Assembly: GCF_904426505.1 (NCBI RefSeq)
Contig: NZ_CAJGBN010000001.1
Span: 744,001 to 808,000, forward strand
Length of the DNA stretch: 64,000 nt
Direction of reading: 5' to 3'
Source of the DNA: Rubrivivax sp. A210
Lineage (GTDB): Bacteria; Pseudomonadota; Gammaproteobacteria; Burkholderiales; Burkholderiaceae_C
This document shows positions 27,037-38,465 of this stretch, piece after piece. Each line of letters starts with the position of its first letter. The stretch's first letter is position 1. The translations under genes and the position numbers were made by a program. The notes under the pieces were generated by a model, which ran no database searches, had not been told where the DNA came from, and saw nothing but the letters and a program-made list of their open reading frames with translations.

Positions 27037-28383
27037 ATGAGCCTCGTGTTTCCCCACACCTTCGTGCCCTGGTTCCGCGCCGTGGCGCCCTACATCCACG
27101 CCTACCGGGGCAAGACCTTCGTCGTCGCGCTGGCGGGCGAGGCCATCGCCGCGGGCAAGCTCAACACCTTCGTGCAGGATCTGTCCATCCTGCACGCCAT
27201 GGGCCTGAAGCTGGTGCTGGTACACGGCTTTCGCCCCCAGGTCACCGAGCAACTGGCGGCCAAGGGCCATGTCTCGCGCTATGCGCGGGGCATCCGCATC
27301 ACCGACCCGGTGGCGCTTGACGCGGCGCAAGAGGCCGCCGGCCAGCTGCGCTTCGAGATCGAGGCCGCCTTCTCGCAGGGCCTGCCCAACACGCCGATGG
27401 CCAATTCCACCGTGCGCGTGGTGTCCGGCAATTTCCTCACCGCACGGCCCGTGGGTATCGTCGACGGCGTCGATTTCATGAACAGCGGGCTTGTGCGCCG
27501 CGTCGACCAGTTCGCGATCCGCCGCGCCATCGAATCGGGTGCGCTGGTGCTGCTCAGCCCCTTCGGTTTCTCGCCCACCGGCGAGGCTTTCAATCTGACC
27601 ATGGAAGACGTGGCCACTGCCACCGCGGTGGCGCTGCAGGCCGACAAGCTGGTCTTCATGACCGAGATTGCCGGCATCCGCGAAAACCAGGACGACCCCG
27701 AGAGCGCCATCGACACCGAAATGGCGCTGGCCGACGCACGCCGCCTGCTCGAAACCCTGCCCACGCCGACCCAGCCCAGCGACACCGCTTTCTATCTGCG
27801 TTATTGCGTCAAGGCCTGCGAGAGCGGCGTCGAGCGTTCGCACATCCTGCCCTATGCCACCGACGGCGCGCTGCTGCTCGAGGTTTTCACCCATGACGGC
27901 GTCGGCACCATGGTCGTCGACGAGAAACTCGAGAGCCTGCGCGAGGCCGGTTCCGACGACGTTGGTGGCATCCTGCAATTGATCGAACCCTTCGAGCGCG
28001 ACGGCACCCTGGTGCGGCGCGAGCGCAAGGAAATCGAGCGCGATATCGAGTACTACAGCGTCGTCGAGCACGACGGCATCATTTTCGGCTGCGCCGCGCT
28101 CTACCCTTATCCCGAGGCGCGCACCGCCGAAATGGCCGCGCTCACGGTGTCGCCGCTGAGCCAGGGCCAGGGCGACGGCGAGCGCCTGCTCAAGCGCATC
28201 GAGCAACGCGCCCGCGCCGCCGGCCACGAAAGCCTGTTCGTGCTGACCACGCGCACGATGCACTGGTTCATCAAGCGCGGCTTCGTTCCGGTCGATCCGG
28301 AATGGCTGCCCGAGGCGCGCAAGCGCAAATACAACTGGGACCGGCGCTCGCAGGTGCTGGTCAAACGTCTGATATCAGCCTGA
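27037..28383 (+). CDS. argA: Amino-acid N-acetyltransferase (N-acetylglutamate synthase)
   Basis: A 448-residue enzyme that acetylates glutamate with acetyl-CoA, the first step of arginine synthesis. Residues ~20-290 are an amino-acid-kinase-like domain ([57 protein letters not shown]) that in this family is regulatory and binds arginine. Residues ~300-448 are a GNAT domain ([40 protein letters not shown]). The start at 27037 (MSLVFPH) fits the family; an upstream in-frame ATG at 26947 would run through the inverted repeat. Confidence 0.95.
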   Translation: MSLVFPHTFVPWFRAVAPYIHAYRGKTFVVALAGEAIAAGKLNTFVQDLSILHAMGLKLVLVHGFRPQVTEQLAAKGHVSRYARGIRITDPVALDAAQEAAGQLRFEIEAAFSQGLPNTPMANSTVRVVSGNFLTARPVGIVDGVDFMNSGLVRRVDQFAIRRAIESGALVLLSPFGFSPTGEAFNLTMEDVATATAVALQADKLVFMTEIAGIRENQDDPESAIDTEMALADARRLLETLPTPTQPSDTAFYLRYCVKACESGVERSHILPYATDGALLLEVFTHDGVGTMVVDEKLESLREAGSDDVGGILQLIEPFERDGTLVRRERKEIERDIEYYSVVEHDGIIFGCAALYPYPEARTAEMAALTVSPLSQGQGDGERLLKRIEQRARAAGHESLFVLTTRTMHWFIKRGFVPVDPEWLPEARKRKYNWDRRSQVLVKRLISA

Positions 28384-28394
28384 GAGGAATCGCC

Positions 28395-28667
28395 ATGGCA
28401 CGTATGGTTCAGTGTACTTATCTCAAGAAGGAAGCCGAGGGGCTCGGGTTTTCTCCCTATCCTGGTGAACTCGGCAAGCGCATCTATGACCACATCAGCA
28501 AGGAGGCCTTCGAGATGTGGAAAAAGCACCAGACCATGCTTGTCAACGAGAACCGCCTCAATCTCGCCGATGCGCGCGCCCGCCAGTATCTGGCGCGGCA
28601 GATGGAGCAATTTCTGTTCGGCGGCGATGCCGACAAGCCTGCAGGGTTTGTGCCACCAGCGGCCTGA
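28395..28667 (+). CDS. yggX: Iron-trafficking / oxidative damage protection protein YggX
   Basis: A 90-residue YggX homologue with the nearly invariant N-terminus [17 protein letters not shown] (the conserved Cys is residue 7) and the [20 protein letters not shown] helix. YggX supports repair and protection of Fe-S clusters under oxidative stress. GAGAGGA lies just before the ATG. It follows argA by 11 nt and is probably co-transcribed with it. Confidence 0.95.
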   Translation: MARMVQCTYLKKEAEGLGFSPYPGELGKRIYDHISKEAFEMWKKHQTMLVNENRLNLADARARQYLARQMEQFLFGGDADKPAGFVPPAA

Positions 28668-28828
28668 GGCTAACCTCTGAACTCCGGCGGGTTACCCAAC
28701 AATCCCGGCATCGCCACTACGGCGGATCGGCAGTTTCCAGCCGCGCCGCACCCGGACTAACCCGCAGCAACCGGCACCACAAAGTAACGATTTGTCGGCA
28801 GCCGACTGGAAGATACTCGAATCCAGGT

Positions 28829-28859
28829 TATAGTTACTGGGTACATAACCTTCAAGGAG
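28829..28859 (+). promoter_or_regulatory. Candidate -10 and ribosome-binding site of the H-NS-family gene
   Basis: TATAGT at 28829-28834 is a plausible -10 in a noticeably AT-richer stretch (28780-28866), and AAGGAG at 28854-28859 lies 8 nt before the ATG. No good -35 is seen. AT-rich promoters suit autoregulation by H-NS-type proteins, but that is inference. Confidence 0.5.
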
Positions 28860-28867
28860 TTTTCCAC

Positions 28868-29176
28868 ATGTCCCAGCCCACCATCGCCGAACTGCTGGCC
28901 CAGAAGGCCGCCCTCGAAAAGCAGATTGCCGATGCCCAGCGCAACGAGCGCGCCGACGCCGTTGCCAAGGTGCGCGCGCTGATGGCCGAATATGGCCTCA
29001 CGCTGGCCGATATCGGCAGCAAGGCCGCGCCGGCACCGAAGGCCGCCGGCAAGAAGGTCGCCGCCAAGTACCGTAATCCCGCCTCCGGCGACACCTGGTC
29101 GGGCCGTGGCCTGCAGCCCAAGTGGCTGAAGTCGGCGCTCGCCGGCGGCCGTTCGCTGGCCGATTTCGCGGTCTGA
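28868..29176 (+). CDS. H-NS-family nucleoid-associated protein
   Basis: A 102-residue protein of the H-NS/BpH3/MvaT-like 'histone-like' family common in Burkholderiales. The N-terminal coiled coil (AELLAQKAALEKQIADAQRN) mediates oligomerisation, and an Ala/Lys-rich linker follows. The C-terminal DNA-binding motif reads KYRNPASGDTWSGRGLQPKW. This matches the H-NS core 'Y.....G...W.G.G..P.W', where the short GRG loop enters the AT minor groove. A strong AAGGAG site and an AT-rich promoter precede it. Confidence 0.93.
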   Translation: MSQPTIAELLAQKAALEKQIADAQRNERADAVAKVRALMAEYGLTLADIGSKAAPAPKAAGKKVAAKYRNPASGDTWSGRGLQPKWLKSALAGGRSLADFAV

Positions 29177-29222
29177 TTCCCCGCTGCACCGGGCCTCGCA
29201 GTCCAAGCCCGGAGCAGGCACG

Positions 29223-32200
29223 ATGGAAACCCCGGCCCCAGGGCGCAGCCGCATCGAGCAGCTGAACCACGCCAGCCGCCTGACGATGCGGGCCGCCCTG
29301 GTCGGCCTCGCGGCCCTTGTGCTTTCCTACGCCGGGCAACTCGGCCTGGCCATGAGCCCCTGGAACGCCATCGCGCTGCCCGCCGGCCTGGCCATAGGTG
29401 CTGGCTGGCGCTGGGGCCGCTGGATGCTGCCGGCCGCCGCCGCCGGCGTTGCTCTGGCCCTGCTGGGCACCGGCGCGCCCTGGGGCGCCGCGGGGCTGGC
29501 TGCCGTCATCGTGGGCGGCGCTCCACTGCTGGTGAACCTGCTGCTGCAGCAGTTCGGCTTCGACGCCCACCTCGAACGCCCCATCGATCTGCTGCTGGTG
29601 GCCACCGTCGTGCCGCTGGCCGGCGCCCTGCCCTCGGCCCTGCTGGCCGCCTCCTGGGCCACCGCAGCCACCGGCCGCTCGCCGCTGGTGAGCGTCGTCA
29701 CGGGCTTTTTCATTCTCGGTGTCGGCATGGTCGGCGTGGCACTCGCCACGTTGGCCGCCGACCGCAGCGCGCTGCAGCATCTGCAGCCTGGTGCGCCACG
29801 CCGCGCCGCCGCGCTTGGTGTGTTGTCCGTGCTGGCGATGCTGGCGTTGCTGGCGCTGGCGCCCATGGCCCGCTCGCCAGTGGCCGCGCTCGCGCTCTTC
29901 GCGCCCCATGTGGTGCTGGCGGCGCTGGCGCTGCGGGGGCAGCTGGTCATCGCCGCCGCCGGCCTCATCCTGGCCGGCCTGATGGGCGCCGGACAGGCCC
30001 GCACCGGCCTGTCGCTGTGGTCCACCGACGGCAGCGTGCAGGCGGCGCTGGCGGCCTGGATAGGCTCGGCGCTGGCCGTGCTGCTCCTGTGCCACGCCGC
30101 CCGTGTCGACTGGCGCGGGCGCAGCCAGCGCTGGGAATGGGCGCTCGACGGCTCGCGCCTGGGCGTCGCCGACTGGCATCTGCAGCGCAACGAGAACTTC
30201 GCCTCGGGCGCCTGGCGCACCCTCACCGGCCATGGCGACCGCCAATGGACGCCGCAGCTGTGGCAGCAGCAGGTACACGCCGACGACCGGCCGCGCCTGG
30301 CCGAGGCCATTGCCTCGCTCGCCAGCGGCGCCGCCGGCCGCGGCCAGTTCGAGTTGCGCATGGCCGACGCCAGCGGCTGGCGCTGGCTCGAGGCCACGCT
30401 GATGGTGATCGAGCGCGACGGCAGCGGCGAGCCGGTGCGCCTGCTTGCCACCCTGGCCGACGCCCACGAGCGACATGTCGCGCAAGAGCGCCAGCTGATG
30501 TCGGTGAGCCTGTTCCAGCATCTGCATGAAGGCCTCCTGATCACCGACGCCGACCTGCGCGCGCTGGACGCCAACCCGGCCTACACCCAGATCCTGGGCG
30601 TGCCGCGCGAAGAGCTGCTGGGCAGCGTGCCCTCGCTGCTGCGCCCGGCGCCGGCCGACCCGGTGGCGCGCCAGCAGCGCGCCGCGATGTGGGCCGGCCT
30701 GCGCGACAACGGCAGCTGGCGCGGCGAACTGCTGGAACGCCGCCGCAGCGGCGAGTTCTGCACCCTGCAGGCCACCATTTCCACCGTGCTCGGGCCCCAG
30801 CTCGACCTGCGCTACCACGTCCTGGTGATTTCCGACATCACCCAGCAGCAGCAGCAGCGCGAACAGCTCGAGCGCCAGGCCCATTTCGACGAACTCACCC
30901 GCCTGCCCAATCGCGCCCGGTTGTCCCAGCTGCTCGACGACGCCATGCGCGCCGCCGACCGCGACGGCTACCTGCTCGTCGTCTGCTACCTTGACCTCGA
31001 CCGCTTCAAGCCCGTCAACGACCGCTTCGGCCACGCCGCCGGCGACCGCCTGCTGGCCGAGCTGGCCGGCCGCATGCGCAGCGCACTGCGCAGCCGCGAC
31101 AGCTGGGCCGACACCGCGGCCCGCCTGGGTGGCGACGAGTTCGTGCTGCTGCTGCGCGCCGGCACGCTCGAAGAAGCGCGCCTGGCCGTCGACCGCGTGC
31201 TGCGCGTGGTCTGCCAGCCCTATGTCGTCGACCCCGAGCACGACCCGGTGCAGGTCACGGCGAGCATGGGCGCCACCATCTACCCGCTGGACCGCAGCGA
31301 CGCCGACACCCTGCTGCGCCACGCCGACCACGCGATGTACGGTGCCAAGCAGGCCGGCCGCAACTGCTGTCACTTCTTCGACCCCGAGCACCGCCGCCGC
31401 AACGAAGAACGCGTGATGGCCATAGGCCGCGTGCAGGAGGCGCTGGACAAGCAGGAGTTCGTGCTCTTCTACCAGCCCAAGGTCGACATGAAGAGCGGGC
31501 TCGTGCTCGGCTTCGAGGCCCTGCTGCGCTGGGACCACCCGCAGCACGGCCTGGTCGCGCCGATGCAGTTCCTGCCCCTGATTGAGCACACCGGCCTGTC
31601 GTCGCGCATCGGCGACTGGGTGCTGGCGCAGGCGCTCGAACACCTCTCGCAATGGCGGCGCAACGGCCTCGATATCTCGGTCAGCGTCAACATCTCGGCC
31701 CGCCACCTGCAGGAGCCCGATTTCGCGCTGCGCCTGTCCGAGTTGCTGGCCCGCCACGAAGACCCGCTGGCCGAACACCTCGAGCTGGAAATGCTGGAAA
31801 CGGCGGCCCACGAGGACATCGACGCCACCTCGGCCCTGGTGGCGCGCTGCCAGAGCATAGGCGTGCGCTTCGCGCTCGACGATTTCGGCACCGGCTACTC
31901 CACCCTCACCTACCTCAAGCGGCTGCCGGTGGACGTGCTCAAGATCGACCGCAGCTTCGTCCATCACATGCTCGACGACGCGCAAGACCGCGCCATCGTC
32001 GAGGGCGTGATCGGCCTGGCACGCACCTTCGGCTGCACCGTGGTGGCCGAGGGCGTCGAATCGCCGGCGCAGGCGCGCACCCTGCTCGACCTGGGCTGCC
32101 AGATCGGCCAGGGCACGGGCATTGCCGCGCCCATGCCCTCGGCCCTGGTGGCCGGCTGGGTACACGACTACCGCGGCGTCTTCACGCTGGCGCCGGCCGC

Positions 32201-32234
32201 CGGCGCCGAGCCCGGAGCGGCGGCCAGGGCCTAG
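29223..32234 (+). CDS. Membrane-bound GGDEF/EAL protein with MASE1-like and PAS domains
   Basis: A 1003-residue cyclic-di-GMP enzyme. Residues ~20-295 contain about eight membrane segments resembling MASE1 (NAIALPAGLAIGAGWRWGRW). One or two PAS folds lie at ~300-540 (LEATLMVIERDGSGEPVRLL; LITDADLRALDANPAYTQIL). The GGDEF domain (~555-720) has an intact RLGGDEFVLLL. The product-inhibition I-site is altered: SWAD stands where RxxD is expected. The EAL domain (~745-990) has GFEALLRWDHP, NISARHLQ, ELEMLETAAH, DDFGTGYSTLTYL, KIDRSF and AEGVES, so the phosphodiesterase looks intact. The net activity cannot be told from sequence. Confidence 0.93.
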   Translation: METPAPGRSRIEQLNHASRLTMRAALVGLAALVLSYAGQLGLAMSPWNAIALPAGLAIGAGWRWGRWMLPAAAAGVALALLGTGAPWGAAGLAAVIVGGAPLLVNLLLQQFGFDAHLERPIDLLLVATVVPLAGALPSALLAASWATAATGRSPLVSVVTGFFILGVGMVGVALATLAADRSALQHLQPGAPRRAAALGVLSVLAMLALLALAPMARSPVAALALFAPHVVLAALALRGQLVIAAAGLILAGLMGAGQARTGLSLWSTDGSVQAALAAWIGSALAVLLLCHAARVDWRGRSQRWEWALDGSRLGVADWHLQRNENFASGAWRTLTGHGDRQWTPQLWQQQVHADDRPRLAEAIASLASGAAGRGQFELRMADASGWRWLEATLMVIERDGSGEPVRLLATLADAHERHVAQERQLMSVSLFQHLHEGLLITDADLRALDANPAYTQILGVPREELLGSVPSLLRPAPADPVARQQRAAMWAGLRDNGSWRGELLERRRSGEFCTLQATISTVLGPQLDLRYHVLVISDITQQQQQREQLERQAHFDELTRLPNRARLSQLLDDAMRAADRDGYLLVVCYLDLDRFKPVNDRFGHAAGDRLLAELAGRMRSALRSRDSWADTAARLGGDEFVLLLRAGTLEEARLAVDRVLRVVCQPYVVDPEHDPVQVTASMGATIYPLDRSDADTLLRHADHAMYGAKQAGRNCCHFFDPEHRRRNEERVMAIGRVQEALDKQEFVLFYQPKVDMKSGLVLGFEALLRWDHPQHGLVAPMQFLPLIEHTGLSSRIGDWVLAQALEHLSQWRRNGLDISVSVNISARHLQEPDFALRLSELLARHEDPLAEHLELEMLETAAHEDIDATSALVARCQSIGVRFALDDFGTGYSTLTYLKRLPVDVLKIDRSFVHHMLDDAQDRAIVEGVIGLARTFGCTVVAEGVESPAQARTLLDLGCQIGQGTGIAAPMPSALVAGWVHDYRGVFTLAPAAGAEPGAAARA

Positions 32235-32248
32235 CCTAGACTTCGCCG

Positions 32249-34060
32249 GTGATTCCACCGGGCTTCGTACAAGAACTGCTGTCGCGCGTCGACGTCGTCG
32301 ACGTCGTCGGCCGCCATGTCGAACTGAAGCGCGGCGGCGCCAACCTGATGGGGTTGTGCCCCTTCCATGCCGAGAAATCGCCCAGCTTTTCGGTCAATCC
32401 GGCCAAGCAGTTCTATTACTGCTTCGGCTGCGGCGCCGGCGGCGACGCCATCCGCTTCCTCACCGAGCACCTGGGCCTGAGCTTCGTCGAGGCGGTGCGC
32501 GACCTCGCCCAGGGCGCGGGCATGCAGGTGCCCGAGGAAGAGGTGAGCCCGGCCGAGCGCGAGCGCCGCGACACGTTGCGCCAGCGCCGCCACACCATGG
32601 GCGAGCTGCTCGAGCGCGCCGCCGTCTTCTACCGCGGCCAGTTGCGCGGTGCCGCCGGCGCGGTGGACTACCTCAAGCGGCGCGGCCTCACCGGCGCCAT
32701 CGCGGCGCGCTTCGGCCTCGGCTATGCGCCACCGGGCTGGCACACGCTGGCTGGCGTCTTCGCAAACTATGACGACCCGCTGCTCGAAGAGGCCGGCCTG
32801 GTGCGCGCCCGCGAGGACGATGGCGAGGCGCCGGCCAAGGACCGCAGCCGCTGGGACTGGTTCCGCGACCGCATCATCTTTCCCATCCGCGGCGTCGGCG
32901 GCGAGGTCATCGGCTTCGGCGGGCGGGTGCTCGACGACGGCAAGCCCAAGTACATCAACTCGCCCGAGACGCCGCTGTTCAGCAAGGGGCGCGAGCTCTA
33001 CGGCCTTTTTGAGGCGCGCCAGGCAGTGCGCGAGAAGGGCTGCGTGCTCGTCGTTGAAGGCTATATGGACGTGGTGGCGCTGGCGCAGAACGGCTTTGCC
33101 AATGCGGTGGCCACGCTGGGCACGGCCTGCACGGCGGACCATGTGCAGAAGCTTTTCCGCTTCACCGACGCCGTGGTCTTCAGCTTCGACGGCGACGCTG
33201 CCGGCCGCCGCGCTGCCGGCCGCGCGCTCGAGGCGGCGCTGCCCCACGCCAGCGATCTGCGCTCGGTGCGCTTCCTCTTCCTGCCACCCGAGCACGACCC
33301 CGACAGCTATGTGCGCGAACTCGGCGCCGCCGCCTTCGAGCAGGCCCTGGCCGAGGCCGTGCCTCTGTCGCTGCAGCTCATCGAGCAGGCCGCCGAAGGC
33401 GCCGACCTCGCCACCGCCGAGGGCCGCGCACGCATGCTGGCCCAAGCCAAGCCGCTGTGGCAGGCCCTGCCCGACGGCGCGCTCAAGCGCCAGCTGCTGC
33501 CCGAGCTGGCACGCCGCGCCCAGCTGGAGCTGAGCGACCTGCAGGCGCTGTGGGGCGAAAAGCCGGCCCCGGTCAAGCCCCCCGAGCGCCAAGGCCCGCT
33601 GCGGCTGATCCGGCGCGGATCGCTACGCATGGCGCCGGCCGGGCCGGCCGACATCGCGGTGCGCCTGCTGCTGCAGCATGCGGACTGGTGGGATCAGCTC
33701 GACGGCGACGACCGCCAGATGCTGCATGAGCTCGGCGGAGTCCACGGCGACATCGTGCGCTGGCTCGAGCGCGACATCGAGGACCACGGCCCCCGGACCT
33801 GGGCCACGCTGAACACGGCCCTGGAGGACGAACCGTTCGCCGACCCCGCGCGGGCCTGGGTGCGCGCCGGCCTGGGCGACGAGGACTACAAGCTCGACGG
33901 GCTGCAGCAAGTCGTCGCCGAACTGTGGCGCGAACTGCTCAAGCAGGAGGCCGACGCCATCGCCGCCGCCGCGCCCACGGCCGAGGATCTGCAGCGCTAC
34001 AAGGCCATCATGGAACAGATTGCGGCGATCAAGACGACCCGCCTGCACCGGCCGCGATAG
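32249..34060 (+). CDS. dnaG: DNA primase DnaG
   Basis: A 603-residue primase that makes RNA primers with DnaB at the fork. It starts with GTG at 32249. The CHC2 zinc finger is present near residues 35-62 (CPFHAEKSP, then CFGCGAGG). The TOPRIM domain includes VLVVEGYMDVVALAQNGFAN and the DGDAAGRRAAGRALE acidic motif. The C-terminal ~150 residues form the helicase-binding domain. The gene precedes rpoD as in the ancestral rpsU-dnaG-rpoD operon, but rpsU is not here; the upstream gene is the GGDEF/EAL protein, 14 nt away. Confidence 0.96.
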   Translation: MIPPGFVQELLSRVDVVDVVGRHVELKRGGANLMGLCPFHAEKSPSFSVNPAKQFYYCFGCGAGGDAIRFLTEHLGLSFVEAVRDLAQGAGMQVPEEEVSPAERERRDTLRQRRHTMGELLERAAVFYRGQLRGAAGAVDYLKRRGLTGAIAARFGLGYAPPGWHTLAGVFANYDDPLLEEAGLVRAREDDGEAPAKDRSRWDWFRDRIIFPIRGVGGEVIGFGGRVLDDGKPKYINSPETPLFSKGRELYGLFEARQAVREKGCVLVVEGYMDVVALAQNGFANAVATLGTACTADHVQKLFRFTDAVVFSFDGDAAGRRAAGRALEAALPHASDLRSVRFLFLPPEHDPDSYVRELGAAAFEQALAEAVPLSLQLIEQAAEGADLATAEGRARMLAQAKPLWQALPDGALKRQLLPELARRAQLELSDLQALWGEKPAPVKPPERQGPLRLIRRGSLRMAPAGPADIAVRLLLQHADWWDQLDGDDRQMLHELGGVHGDIVRWLERDIEDHGPRTWATLNTALEDEPFADPARAWVRAGLGDEDYKLDGLQQVVAELWRELLKQEADAIAAAAPTAEDLQRYKAIMEQIAAIKTTRLHRPR

Positions 34061-34392
34061 GCCCCGCAGCCGTGGTGCGCGGTATAATCCGCGGTTTATC
34101 GCAGCGGCAAGAGTGACAGCAGCAAGTCCTTCGAGATATTCGGGCCCCGACCACCCTCGCCAAGGGTTCTACAGGTCAAGCCAACCCGAGATCGACTCGC
34201 AAGGGCTGCCCATCGGATGAGTTCACGCGAACTTGCCAGCTCGACATGTGCGAGCCATCGCGCAGCGCCCTCGCCGGGCCGTGCGTCATGGCTGAAAGTT
34301 CCCGCCATTGTGGCCGGCTCCTTGCAGAGCCGGGCTGGTCGGGTTGTTTCCGGCGCATGTCGACACTCGCCCCTCTTATTGCAAGGACTCGC
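34061..34392 (+). promoter_or_regulatory. dnaG-rpoD intergenic region with a consensus -10
   Basis: This 332-bp gap is the longest without a gene. TATAAT at 34083-34088 is a perfect -10 hexamer, but no -35 hexamer is recognisable 16-18 bp before it. The transcript from here would carry a leader of about 300 nt. Upstream in-frame ATGs at 34246 and 34357 exist, but the start at 34393 has AAGGA 5 nt before it. I see no RNA gene or convincing small ORF. Confidence 0.5.
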
Positions 34393-36768
<2,376 letters not shown>

Positions 36769-36989
36769 TCAGGTTGGCCGGGTAGGTGGCGCCGTAGGCG
36801 CGGCGATGGCGCAGCCAGCGCCACGCAGCCTGCGCCGAAGGCACAAGCTGCGCACCTACCTGGACAACCTGCAATCAGGTTGGCCGGAGCATCCCTGTCG
36901 GCTGTAAGCCGGGTGCATCGTCTCGTGCGCTAGCCTCGCTGCGCCAGTGGGCGCCCGCCCGCCGGCGCATCCATCGCACGAGGACTCCC

Positions 36990-37373
36990 ATGAAGACCCA
37001 CCACGCCGCGGCGCTTGCCGCGCTGGCGCTGCTGTGCAGCCAGGCCGCCACGGCCGCCGACAGCAAGGACGAGCAGATGAAGAAGCTGGCCGCCACCGCC
37101 GGCTGCGTCACCTGCCACAGCATCGAGCCGGGCAAATCCGGCCCCGATGGCCTGGCCCCGGTGGGCCCGGCCTGGAAGGACGTCGCCGCCAAGTACAAGG
37201 GCGACAAGAAGGCGCTGCAGGCCCTCACCCACACGGTGATGGAGGGCTCCAACCCCTACAACAGCCACTGGAAGGGCAAGGTCAGCGGCCTGGCCATGCC
37301 GCCCAATGCCGTGGCCATCAAGGAGGCCGACGCCAAGAAGCTGGTCAGCTGGATCCTGGCCCTGCCACAGTGA
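36990..37373 (+). CDS. Class I c-type cytochrome (c551/c552-like)
   Basis: A 127-residue periplasmic monohaem cytochrome. Residues 1-22 are a signal peptide (LAALALLCSQAATAAD). The haem-binding motif is GCVTCHSI (residues ~38-45). The sixth ligand Met is in VSGLAMPPNAVAIKEADAKK (about residue 100), and it ends with LVSWILALP. It resembles small electron carriers feeding cytochrome oxidases or nitrite reductases. GAGGA lies just before the ATG. Confidence 0.93.
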   Translation: MKTHHAAALAALALLCSQAATAADSKDEQMKKLAATAGCVTCHSIEPGKSGPDGLAPVGPAWKDVAAKYKGDKKALQALTHTVMEGSNPYNSHWKGKVSGLAMPPNAVAIKEADAKKLVSWILALPQ

Positions 37374-37420
37374 GCCCCGCGGCGGCGGGTGCCAGCCACC
37401 CCGCCGTCGTAGGCGCTTTT

Positions 37421-37447
37421 TTGGACGCAGCTGGGCGCGGCTACACT
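37421..37447 (+). promoter_or_regulatory. Candidate promoter for the cyclase/FHA gene, near-leaderless
   Basis: TTGGAC (37421-37426) and TACACT (37442-37447) are separated by 15 bp, shorter than the usual 17. If used, transcription would begin within about 2-3 nt of the ATG at 37456, which has no Shine-Dalgarno sequence. A leaderless message is therefore possible. Confidence 0.4.
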
Positions 37448-37455
37448 TTCCCCCG

Positions 37456-38412
37456 ATGACCCGCATCTCAGACCGCACCGTCCTCTTCGCCGATCTGCGC
37501 GGCAGCACGGCGCTGTTCGAGACCCTGGGCAATGCCGAGGCGACCTCGGTCGTCACGCACTGCATCAATGCGCTCGGCGTGCCCGTCGCGGCCCAGGGCG
37601 GCCACGTCGTCAAGACCCTGGGCGACGGCCTGATGGCCGTTTTCGAAGGGCCGACAGCGGCCGTGCAGGCGGCCATAGGCCTGCACGACGTGCTTGACAG
37701 CATCGTCTCGCGCAGCAGCGAGCGCGGCGCCTCCACCGGCCTGCGCGCGCTGCGCCTGCAGGTGGGCGCGGCGCGCGGCGAGGTGGTCGAGATGTCGGGC
37801 GACTGCTTCGGCGACGCCGTCAACGTGGCGGCGCGCCTGCTCGACCACGCCGGCGACAACGAGACCCTGGTCACGGTCGAGGTGCTGCAGGGCCTGACGC
37901 TCGATCTTCGCTCGCGCTTTCGCAGCCTCGACCGCCTGGTGCTGCGCGGCCGCGTCGAGCCGGTGCAGGTGCATGTGATGGGCGGCCGCCGCGGCGCCGG
38001 CGATCTGGCGGTGACGCAGTTCGGCGATGTCGGCATGGTGATGGAGCCCGACGGCCTGCGCCTGATGTGGGGCGGCCAGCAGCGTGTCTTCGCCAGCCAG
38101 CAGATGCCGGTGGTGCTGGGCCGCAGCCCGCAGGCCACCTTCTGCGTCGACGACTCGCGCGTCAGCCGCTCGCATGCGCGGGTCGACTGGCACAGCGGCA
38201 GCTTTCAGCTCACCGACCTCAGCTACAACGGCACCTATGTGCGCTTCAACGACGGTGAGATCGTGAGCCTGCGCCGCGGCAGCTGCACGCTGCACGGCAG
38301 CGGCATGGTCGGCCTCGGCGGCACGCCCAGCGACCCGGGATCGGCCTGCGTCTCCTTTGACGTGCTGCGCTTCGCCGAGACCCAGCCGCAACTGCCGACC
38401 GATTTCCGCTGA
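37456..38412 (+). CDS. Class III adenylate/guanylate cyclase-like domain fused to an FHA domain
   Basis: A 318-residue protein. Residues ~5-165 are a class III nucleotidyl cyclase homology domain: VLFADLRGSTALFETLG carries the first metal Asp, GGHVVKTLGDGLMAVFEG the second, and SGDCFGDAVNVAARLLDHA the later catalytic region. Residues ~215-300 are an FHA domain (VVLGRSPQATFCVDDSRVSR, SHARVDW, LSYNGTYVRF), which binds phosphothreonine peptides. The two metal Asp positions are present, so cyclase activity is possible; I could not confirm the transition-state Asn/Arg set. Soluble; no membrane segment. It occupies the place next to hemH where many relatives have hrcA. Confidence 0.88.
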   Translation: MTRISDRTVLFADLRGSTALFETLGNAEATSVVTHCINALGVPVAAQGGHVVKTLGDGLMAVFEGPTAAVQAAIGLHDVLDSIVSRSSERGASTGLRALRLQVGAARGEVVEMSGDCFGDAVNVAARLLDHAGDNETLVTVEVLQGLTLDLRSRFRSLDRLVLRGRVEPVQVHVMGGRRGAGDLAVTQFGDVGMVMEPDGLRLMWGGQQRVFASQQMPVVLGRSPQATFCVDDSRVSRSHARVDWHSGSFQLTDLSYNGTYVRFNDGEIVSLRRGSCTLHGSGMVGLGGTPSDPGSACVSFDVLRFAETQPQLPTDFR

Positions 38413-38465
38413 GCGATGCAGACCCCCGTTTCCCGGCCCGCCCGGCCTCGCTGCGCGGTGGGCGG

